Assembly (NCBI GenBank): GCA_025465405.1 | Contig: JAODNL010000536.1 | Span: 1 to 11,863 of the forward strand | Origin: Pseudonocardiales bacterium | GTDB taxonomy: Bacteria > Actinomycetota > Actinomycetes > Mycobacteriales > Jatrophihabitantaceae | Length of the DNA stretch: 11,863 nucleotides | Reading direction: 5' to 3' | Shown here: positions 1-5,198 of the stretch, piece after piece | How the letters are laid out: each line of letters starts with the position of its first letter | Numbering within the stretch: the stretch's first letter is position 1 | The notes under the pieces: model-generated | What the model was told of the DNA's origin: nothing | Databases searched by the model: none | The model's input: the letters and a program-made list of their open reading frames with translations, nothing else | Translations under genes and position numbers: made by a program

Positions 1-48
1 GGGGTACGTCTTCCCGCCCAGGTCGCCCAGGGCAGTCAGGTCGCGACG

Positions 49-498
49 ATGATCGCCGAGCCCCTCCGGCTGACGATGACCAACCATCTGGCGCGGTCCA
101 ACCGGCTCGCCGGAGCGTGGTGGCCCTACAGCGGCGATCTGACGGTGGAGTTGCCCCCGCTGCTCGAGGTCGTCGCCCGGCGCATCGGGCGGATTCGTGG
201 CGTACTGCTCAACCGCACCGAGTGGGCTTCGACCCCGCTGGACTGGTTTCCGGCCGACAGCCCCCGCACCCGGATCAGCTGGTACGGCCACCAGGATGCC
301 GACGAGGCGATCCTCATCGGCGACAACGACAAGCGCGTCGATCTTCTGGTCATCCCGGCCTCCGCCGACGAGGCCGGCGCGGCCACCGCGATGAGCCTGG
401 CCGCGCGACCGGGAAACGGCCGTAGCGGCACCGAAACGCTGCAGTTCACGGGTTGTGCGCAGGCTGTCCCGCTCCCACAGGTGGAATTCATCCAATAG
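49..498 (+). CDS. DUF5994 family protein, possibly 5'-truncated by the window edge
   Basis: This protein of about 149 aa matches my memory of the actinobacterial DUF5994 family, whose function is unknown. The recognisable features are a GAWWP motif (residues 23-27), a following 'DLTVELPPLL' segment, a 'RIGRIRGVLLN' strand-turn, a 'DLLVIP' strand near residue 100, and a short helix of small residues after it. No signal peptide or membrane segment is visible, so it is probably cytoplasmic. The start is uncertain. The ATG at 49 has no convincing Shine-Dalgarno sequence, and the frame stays open to base 1, so the real start may lie outside the window. A later ATG at 76 is also possible. It ends 27 nt before the hemolysin III gene on the same strand, which would allow co-transcription, but nothing links the two functionally. 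The family assignment is from recall of motifs, not a search. Confidence 0.7.
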   Translation: MIAEPLRLTMTNHLARSNRLAGAWWPYSGDLTVELPPLLEVVARRIGRIRGVLLNRTEWASTPLDWFPADSPRTRISWYGHQDADEAILIGDNDKRVDLLVIPASADEAGAATAMSLAARPGNGRSGTETLQFTGCAQAVPLPQVEFIQ

Positions 499-512
499 GG
501 GCACACTGCCGC

Positions 513-519
513 GAGGAGG
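513..519 (+). promoter_or_regulatory. Strong Shine-Dalgarno fixing a GTG start
   Basis: GAGGAGG lies 6 nt before the GTG at 526. This near-perfect ribosome binding site decides the start of the hemolysin III gene, where the first in-frame ATG would remove the N-terminal cytoplasmic part. Confidence 0.85.
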
Positions 520-525
520 TCAACA

Positions 526-1218
526 GTGACACTCACCCGCCCTGCAGATGCGCCCCCCGCGGCGTTGTACGACGCACGTCGCGACGTCTACTACACCAAG
601 CCGGCCCTTCGGGGCTGGATGCACCTGCTCTGGTTCGAGGCCTCGCTGGTCGTCGGCACGCTGCTGCTCGTGTACACCCACGGGGCCGTGCGGATCACCG
701 CGGCCAGCGTGTACGCCGCGAGTGTCAGCGGCCTGTTCGGAACCAGCGCCCTGTATCACCGCGGGAACTGGAGCCAGCGCTGGAGCGCGCGACTGCAGCG
801 GCTCGACCACATGATGATCCTGGTCCTGATCGCGGGAACCGCGACGCCGGCGTTCCTAGTCGCGGCCCACGGCGCCTATCGAGTGGCCGGGCTCAGCGTG
901 ATGTGGGGTCTCACCGCCGTCGCGGTGGCGCTGCGGATGGCCTGGATGGGCGCACCGGAGAAACTCGTCGGAGGGATCTTCCTGGGGGTCGGCTGGGCAG
1001 CGGCCATGGCGTTGCCGGCGGTGTGGATCAACGCCGGGGTCGTTCCGGCCGTGCTCCTGATCGTCGGCGGCATGCTCTACACCGCGGGCGCGCTGTCCTA
1101 CCACCGGCGCCGGCCTGACCCGGCCCCTGCGGTGTTCGGCTACCACGAGGTGTTCCACAGCTACGTCTGCGTCGCCGCAGCGTGCCAATACGTCGGGATC
1201 GCTTTGTTCCTGGTGTAA
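526..1218 (+). CDS. Hemolysin III / PAQR-family integral membrane protein
   Basis: This 230-aa protein with about seven hydrophobic segments has the usual length and layout of bacterial hemolysin III (YqfA/TrhA-like) proteins, a branch of the PAQR superfamily that includes adiponectin receptors. The conserved metal-site pattern is complete: Ser74-x3-His78 in 'TSALYH', Asp94 in 'RLDH', and His207-x3-His211 in 'YHEVFH'. By analogy with the family these residues hold a zinc ion at the membrane face. 'LIAGTATPAFL' (residues 101-111) is another family hallmark. The start is GTG, supported by a strong ribosome binding site 6 nt upstream. The 'hemolysin' name comes from early Bacillus cereus work. 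In most bacteria the role is membrane-lipid homeostasis or unknown, and cytolysis should not be assumed. It sits between a DUF5994 gene and a small unknown gene, all on the plus strand. Confidence 0.93.
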   Translation: MTLTRPADAPPAALYDARRDVYYTKPALRGWMHLLWFEASLVVGTLLLVYTHGAVRITAASVYAASVSGLFGTSALYHRGNWSQRWSARLQRLDHMMILVLIAGTATPAFLVAAHGAYRVAGLSVMWGLTAVAVALRMAWMGAPEKLVGGIFLGVGWAAAMALPAVWINAGVVPAVLLIVGGMLYTAGALSYHRRRPDPAPAVFGYHEVFHSYVCVAAACQYVGIALFLV

Positions 1219-1259
1219 CCGTGGTGGCGGCACCTACGTCACAGGGCCACGATGGACCG

Positions 1260-1547
1260 ATGACCGCAGCCGACGCTTCGCGCATGCACGTCACCCTGCA
1301 CCTTCTTCACGATCCGGATGTGAGCTTCGACGCGGGTGAGCTGTGGCCACTGCACGGCGCGTACGCCCGATTCGGCAACGATCTGCCGTCCTTCGCCGAG
1401 GAGATCGGGCGGCGGCTGCACACCGAGGGATTCATCGGCTTCTCGCCCGAGCCGGACACCATCACGATCATCCCGGGGCACGTGGTGAGGCGCGTGGACT
1501 TCGTCCTGACGGCGCCGCTGCCGCCCGCCCAGTTTCCCGAGCAGTGA
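1260..1547 (+). CDS. Small hypothetical protein (95 aa)
   Basis: I do not recognise this protein. It starts 41 nt after the hemolysin III stop on the same strand and ends 7 nt before a large palindrome. The sequence looks like a real soluble protein: alternating hydrophobic residues at 'HVTLHLLH', an acidic and aromatic middle ('FDAGELWPLHGAYARFG'), a likely helix ('SFAEEIGRRLH'), and two C-terminal strands ('DTITIIPG' and 'RRVDFVLTAPLP'). There is no membrane segment, signal peptide or metal motif. The ATG at 1260 was chosen as the first ATG after the upstream stop, but its ribosome binding site is weak. GTG codons at 1221 and 1224 and an ATG at 1284 are alternatives. Third positions are strongly GC-rich, like the neighbours, which argues for coding. 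Function unknown. Confidence 0.62.
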   Translation: MTAADASRMHVTLHLLHDPDVSFDAGELWPLHGAYARFGNDLPSFAEEIGRRLHTEGFIGFSPEPDTITIIPGHVVRRVDFVLTAPLPPAQFPEQ

Positions 1548-1554
1548 ACGACCC

Positions 1555-1602
1555 GATCTTGATACCGAGAGCGCGCCATGACGCGCTCTCGGTATCAAGA
1601 TC
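1555..1602. terminator. Perfect 21-bp inverted repeat, probable bidirectional terminator
   Basis: The arms at 1555-1575 and 1582-1602 are exact reverse complements over 21 bp, with a 6-nt loop (CCATGA). The arms start with GATCTTGATACC and end GC-rich at the loop. The element lies between the plus-strand hypothetical gene (stop at 1547) and the 3' end of tRNA-Ala on the minus strand (1616), so it sits where transcripts from both sides converge. No T-run follows either arm, which fits the U-tract-less hairpin terminators common in actinobacteria. A copy of a dispersed palindromic repeat is the alternative. Confidence 0.75.
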
Positions 1603-1615
1603 ATGAGTCAGTTTG

Positions 1616-1688
1616 TGGAGACGAGGGGAATCGAACCCCTAACCCCCGCCTTGCAAAGGCGGTGCTCTGCCAATTGAGCTACGTCCCC
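1616..1688 (-). tRNA. tRNA-Ala (anticodon UGC)
   Basis: Read on the minus strand, the 73-nt gene folds into a full cloverleaf. The acceptor stem GGGGACG pairs with CGTCTCC and includes the G3-U70 wobble that is the alanine identity element. The anticodon stem CCGCC/GGCGG encloses the loop TTTGCAA, with the anticodon at 1653-1655. The T-loop has the expected TTCGATT. The discriminator base is A73. The 3' CCA is not encoded (the genome reads ACAAA after the stem), so CCA must be added enzymatically. tRNA-Ile followed by tRNA-Ala downstream of gyrA is the standard actinobacterial arrangement (ileT-alaT in mycobacteria). Confidence 0.97.
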
Positions 1689-1704
1689 GGGGGAACCGGG
1701 AAGT

Positions 1705-1827
1705 TCAGCGTGACGAGTCCGAGGTGGCTTCGCGCCACAGGGCGGCGTCGGCCTGGCCTCGGCGCCGCTTCAGTGCGGCCACCGCGGCGCCCGCGATCGC
1801 GACGGCGAGCAGCAGCGGCTTCTTCAT
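1705..1827 (-). CDS. DLW-39 family small protein (40 aa)
   Basis: A 40-codon gene sits between the two tRNA genes. The product begins MKKPLLLAVAIAGAAVAAL, a single short hydrophobic helix after two lysines. A basic KRRR patch follows, and then a C-terminal 'DAALWREATS' motif. This is the layout of the DLW-39 family, tiny actinobacterial proteins of about 39 aa with a D-[LA]-W motif, which I recall being encoded near gyrA and these tRNAs. The start is supported by a GAGAGGG ribosome binding site (1836-1842) 8 nt before the ATG. The stop is TGA. The protein is probably anchored in the membrane with a short cytoplasmic tail; its function is unknown. It lies 47 nt downstream of the tRNA-Ile CCA and 16 nt upstream of tRNA-Ala, so it is probably transcribed with the tRNAs. 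Here the motif reads A-L-W rather than D-L-W. Confidence 0.85.
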   Translation of the reverse strand: MKKPLLLAVAIAGAAVAALKRRRGQADAALWREATSDSSR

Positions 1828-1874
1828 GCTGACCACCCTCTCTCGTCGCGGCTCGCGGTGCGGTACTCGTGGGC

Positions 1875-1951
1875 TGGTGGGCCTGGGAGGACTTGAACCT
1901 CCGGCCTCATCCTTATCAGGGATGCGCTCTAACCGTCTGAGCTACAGGCCC
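1875..1951 (-). tRNA. tRNA-Ile (anticodon GAU), CCA encoded
   Basis: Minus-strand cloverleaf: acceptor GGGCCTG pairs with CAGGCCC, D-arm 'AGCTCAGACGGTTAGAGC', anticodon stem CATCC/GGATG enclosing CTGATAA with GAT at 1915-1917, and T-loop TTCAAGT. The discriminator is A at 1878, and the 3' CCA is encoded at 1875-1877. This contrasts with the neighbouring tRNA-Ala, which lacks it. It lies 69 nt after the stop of the DUF3566 gene. Confidence 0.97.
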
Positions 1952-1980
1952 GTGCTTTCGGGGTGCAAACGCGAAGAGTG

Positions 1981-1986
1981 AGCCTA
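1981..1986 (-). promoter_or_regulatory. Candidate -10 box for the tRNA-Ile/DLW-39/tRNA-Ala unit
   Basis: TAGGCT on the minus strand lies 29 nt upstream of the tRNA-Ile 5' end, at a suitable distance for a start site in a short pre-tRNA leader. The -35 region at the right spacing (TGGAGC) is poor. This is a motif reading only; read-through from the gyrase transcript is equally possible. Confidence 0.3.
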
Positions 1987-2020
1987 CCCGGCGCACTCGT
2001 CGCGCTCCACACCGGTGCGG

Positions 2021-2611
2021 CTACCGCTCCGACAGCGTGATCTCGACGCCACCGACCAGGTCGGCACACAGGTTGTAGACCACCGACCCGATCGTCGAGA
2101 GCGCGATGAACAGCACGATGTTGATGACGCCGACGATCGCCGCGCCGCCGAAGACGATGCCCGCGGTGACCGGCGCCTTCGACCCGGTGCCGTTGATGGT
2201 GGTCACCGTGTCGTTGATCTTGTTGATGACGCCGGACGCGTCCAGGACGCCGTAGAGGACGCCCACGACGATCAGCCACACGAAGAACAGCGCGATGGAC
2301 AGGACGCACGAGAACTTCAGAACCGTCCACGGGTTGATGTGCCGTAGCTGTAGCCGAGCGCGGCGCGGGCCGCGGACGCGCTGCGAGCGGGCCGACTTCG
2401 ACGCCGCGGTGGCGCCGGCCGCGCCCGCTGCGCCGGCCCCGGAGTTCGGCCCTGTCGTCCCGGCCGGAGGTGCCGTCGGAGGCACGACCGGAACCGCGGC
2501 GGTAGGCGCGCCGGAATCGGGGGCCCGTCCACCAAGCGGCGAGCCCGACACGGTAGTCGCGCCGAAGTCGGTGCTCGGTGTCGCGGTCTGCCCGTACGGC
2601 GGCTGCGTCAT
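2021..2611 (-). CDS. DUF3566 membrane protein (Rv0007-like)
   Basis: This 196-aa protein is encoded directly downstream of gyrA. Residues 1-75 are a Pro/Ala/Gly/Thr-rich, probably disordered tail, followed by a basic patch (RGPRRAR) at about residues 80-86. The DUF3566 domain starts at 'LRHINPWTVLKFS' and has two membrane helices (about 98-121 and 150-178) separated by a polar loop containing 'INKINDTVTTING'. The C-terminus ends 'GGVEITLSER'. This matches the actinobacterial family found after gyrA (Rv0007 in M. tuberculosis); its function is unknown. The ATG at 2611 was chosen because AGGAG lies 5 nt upstream and within the gyrA 3' end. The start is 2 nt after the gyrA TGA, implying translational coupling. 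A GTG at 2617 overlapping that stop is possible but has no room for a ribosome binding site. The stop is TAG. Confidence 0.93.
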   Translation of the reverse strand: MTQPPYGQTATPSTDFGATTVSGSPLGGRAPDSGAPTAAVPVVPPTAPPAGTTGPNSGAGAAGAAGATAASKSARSQRVRGPRRARLQLRHINPWTVLKFSCVLSIALFFVWLIVVGVLYGVLDASGVINKINDTVTTINGTGSKAPVTAGIVFGGAAIVGVINIVLFIALSTIGSVVYNLCADLVGGVEITLSER

Positions 2612-2613
2612 CG

Positions 2614-5112
2614 TCACTCCTGCTCATCCGGTTCGTCGGCGTTGCGGGCGACGGCGACCAGATTGACGCCATCGGGCAGATTCATCAGGCGCACGCCCAT
2701 GGTCTGCCGTTGTGCCCGCCGGACCCCCGCAGCCTTGGTGCGGATGACCACGCCGTCGGACGTGATCGCGTAGACCTCGTCCTGCGGGCTGACCGCGACA
2801 GCTCCGACCAGCCCACCTCGGGTGGCAACAATACGCGCCGTTAAGACGCCCTTGCCCCCTCGGCCTTGTACCGGATACTCGTCGATCCGCGTCCGTTTCG
2901 CGTAGCCGCCCTCAGTGGCGACCAAGATTTCCACACCGTCGAGATCGTCCCGGACGACCTCCATGGCCAGTAATTCGTCGTCCTTGTTGAACCTCATCCC
3001 GAACACACCCGAGGTGGCCCGGCCCATCGGCCGCAGGGTCTCGTCGTCGGCTCGGAACCGGATCGACATGGCCTTGCGGCTGACCAGCAGCAGGTCGTCG
3101 TCTGAGGAGATGAGGGCCGCATCGATCAGCTCGTCGTCGTCGCGCAGGTTGATCGCCACGATGCCGCCGGTCCGGTTGGAGTCGAAGTCGGTGAGCTTCG
3201 TCTTCTTCACCAGGCCGTGCTTCGTGGCCAGCACCAGGTAAGGCGAAACCTCGTAGTTCTTCAGCGCGATGACCTCGGCGATGACCTCGTCCGGCTGGAA
3301 GGCCAGCAGGTTCGCGACGTGCTGTCCACGCGCGTTGCGGTTGGCCTCGGGCAGCTCGTAAGCCTTCGCGCGGTACACGCGGCCCTTGTTGGTGAAGAAC
3401 AGGATCCAGTCGTGGGTCGAGCTGACGAAGAAGTGTTCGACGATGTCGTCGGTCTTGAGCGCCGCGCCTTGGACGCCCTTGCCGCCACGTCGCTGCGCCC
3501 GGTACAGGTCGGTCTTCGTCCGCTTCGCGTAGCCGGTGCGGGTGATGGTGACAACGACGTCTTCCTGCGCGATGAGGTCCTCCATGGACACGTCACCGTC
3601 GTAGGGCACCAGCCGGGTGCGTCGCTCGTCGCCGTAACGGTCGACGATCTCGTTCATCTCGTCGCGGATGATCTGCCGTTGCCGACCGGGCTTGGCCAGG
3701 ATGTCGGTGTAGTCGGCGATCTCGGCCTGGATCTCGTCGTGCTCGTCGATGATCTTCTGCCGCTCGAGTGCCGCCAGCCGACGCAGTTGCAGGTCCAGGA
3801 TCGCGGTGGCCTGGATCTCGTCGATCTCGAGCAGTCGCATCAGGCCGCCACGGGCGTCGTCGGCCGACGGCGAGTTGCGGATCAGTGCGATGACGGCGTC
3901 GAGCTGATCCAGCGCCTTGAGCAGGCCGCGCAGGATGTGGATGCGCTCCTCGGCCTTGCGCAGCAGGTACCGGGTCCGCCGGACGATGACCTCGACCTGG
4001 TGGTCGACGTAGTAGGAGATGAACTGATCGAGACGCAGCGTCCGCGGCACACCGTCGACGATTGCCAGCATGTTCGCGCCGAACGTCGTCTGCAGCTGGG
4101 TGTGCTTGAACAGGTTGTTCATCACGACCTTGGCCACCGCGTCGCGCTTGAGTGTGACGACGATCCGCATGCCGATACGGTCCGACGACTCGTCGTTGAT
4201 GTCGGCGATGCCGCCGACCTTGCCGTCCTTGGCCAGGCTCGCGATCGACTCGACGAGGTTGTCGGGGTTGACCTGGTAGGGCAGCTCCGTGACGACCAGG
4301 ATGGTCCGGCCCTTGATGTCGGCTTCCACGTCGACGACGGCCCGCATGCGGATCGAGCCACGGCCGGTGCGGTACGCGTCCTCGATGCCGTCGCGCCCGA
4401 CGATCAGCGCCTTGGTCGGAAAGTCGGGACCGGGGACGAGCCGGATCAGTTCCTCCAGCAACTCCTCGTCGGTGGCGTCCGGATGGTCGAGCGCCCACGT
4501 GACGCCGGCCGCCACCTCGCGAAGGTTGTGCGGCGGGATGCGGGTGGCCATGCCGACCGCGATGCCCTCGGACCCGTTGACCAGCAGGTTCGGGATGCGT
4601 GCCGGCAGGATGACCGGCTCGACCGTGTTCCCCGCGTAGTTCGGGATGAAGTCGACGGTCTCCTTGTCGATGTCGCGCAGCATCTCCATCGCGAGCGGCT
4701 GGAGGCGGCATTCGGTGTAGCGGTAGGCCGCGGCCGGGTCGTTGCCGGGCGAGCCGAAGTTCCCCTGCGGGTCGATCATCGGGTAGCGCAGGGACCAGGT
4801 CTGTGCCATGCGTACCAGCGCGTCGTAGAGCGCGGTGTCGCCGTGCGGGTGGTAATTGCCCATCACGTCGCCGACGACACGGCCGCACTTGACGTAGTTG
4901 CGGTCCGGCCGGAAGCCGGAGTCGTACATGCCGTACAGGATCTTGCGGTGCACCGGCTTGAGGCCGTCGCGGACGTCGGGCAATGCCCGGCCCACGATCA
5001 CCGACATCGCATAGTCGATGTAGCTGCGCTGCATCTCCGTCTGGATGTCGACGGGTTCGATCCGGTCGTAACCGCCCGGCCCGTCGCCGGTGATGTCCGT
5101 GGTGTCAGTCAA
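2614..5112 (-). CDS. gyrA: DNA gyrase subunit A
   Basis: This 832-aa subunit performs DNA cleavage and rejoining in gyrase (A2B2), which introduces negative supercoils using ATP bound by GyrB. The catalytic tyrosine is Tyr132 in 'YRYTECRL'. The quinolone-determining region reads 'HPHGDTALYDALVRMAQ' (residues 88-104), with Thr93 at the E. coli Ser83 position and Asp97 at Asp87. The N-terminal winged-helix and tower domains run to about residue 500. The GyrA box QRRGGKG (540-546) opens the C-terminal beta-pinwheel needed for DNA wrapping. The start is TTG: the frame upstream reaches a TGA at 5158-5160 with no ATG or GTG, and the resulting N-terminus (MTDTT...DRIEPVDI) matches mycobacterial GyrA as I recall it. 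Only a distant AAGG precedes it. It lies 86 nt downstream of gyrB and 2 nt upstream of the DUF3566 gene. Confidence 0.99.
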   Translation of the reverse strand: MTDTTDITGDGPGGYDRIEPVDIQTEMQRSYIDYAMSVIVGRALPDVRDGLKPVHRKILYGMYDSGFRPDRNYVKCGRVVGDVMGNYHPHGDTALYDALVRMAQTWSLRYPMIDPQGNFGSPGNDPAAAYRYTECRLQPLAMEMLRDIDKETVDFIPNYAGNTVEPVILPARIPNLLVNGSEGIAVGMATRIPPHNLREVAAGVTWALDHPDATDEELLEELIRLVPGPDFPTKALIVGRDGIEDAYRTGRGSIRMRAVVDVEADIKGRTILVVTELPYQVNPDNLVESIASLAKDGKVGGIADINDESSDRIGMRIVVTLKRDAVAKVVMNNLFKHTQLQTTFGANMLAIVDGVPRTLRLDQFISYYVDHQVEVIVRRTRYLLRKAEERIHILRGLLKALDQLDAVIALIRNSPSADDARGGLMRLLEIDEIQATAILDLQLRRLAALERQKIIDEHDEIQAEIADYTDILAKPGRQRQIIRDEMNEIVDRYGDERRTRLVPYDGDVSMEDLIAQEDVVVTITRTGYAKRTKTDLYRAQRRGGKGVQGAALKTDDIVEHFFVSSTHDWILFFTNKGRVYRAKAYELPEANRNARGQHVANLLAFQPDEVIAEVIALKNYEVSPYLVLATKHGLVKKTKLTDFDSNRTGGIVAINLRDDDELIDAALISSDDDLLLVSRKAMSIRFRADDETLRPMGRATSGVFGMRFNKDDELLAMEVVRDDLDGVEILVATEGGYAKRTRIDEYPVQGRGGKGVLTARIVATRGGLVGAVAVSPQDEVYAITSDGVVIRTKAAGVRRAQRQTMGVRLMNLPDGVNLVAVARNADEPDEQE

Positions 5113-5139
5113 CGTGATGTCTGCCTTGTCTGTCTCGAT

Positions 5140-5181
5140 CTTGATGCCGACGTCGAGTCATGACTGCACGAAGGCATCAAG
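5140..5181. repeat. Inverted repeat with nested palindrome in the gyrB-gyrA gap
   Basis: CTTGATGCC (5140-5148) and GGCATCAAG (5173-5181) are perfect 9-bp complementary arms, extendable to 12 bp with one mismatch. The 24-nt loop contains a second perfect palindrome, AGTCATGACT (5156-5165). The element lies in the 86-nt gap between gyrB and gyrA. As RNA it would be a stem-loop just before the weak gyrA ribosome binding site, so it could tune gyrA relative to gyrB by attenuation, mRNA processing or translation. The function is inferred. Confidence 0.6.
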
Positions 5182-5198
5182 CTCGTCGGACTTGGGTC

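Noticed and set aside
1555..1602. The 21-bp palindrome as a dif/Xer site or mobile-element end
   Set aside because: The perfect long arms do not have the roughly 28-bp dif layout of two short Xer arms around a 6-bp centre, the site lies near oriC rather than the terminus, and there is no transposase nearby.
1929..2672. A 247-aa minus-strand frame overlapping the DUF3566 gene and tRNA-Ile
   Set aside because: It is the shifted frame of the DUF3566 gene, Arg-rich with no domain, and it runs through a tRNA gene.
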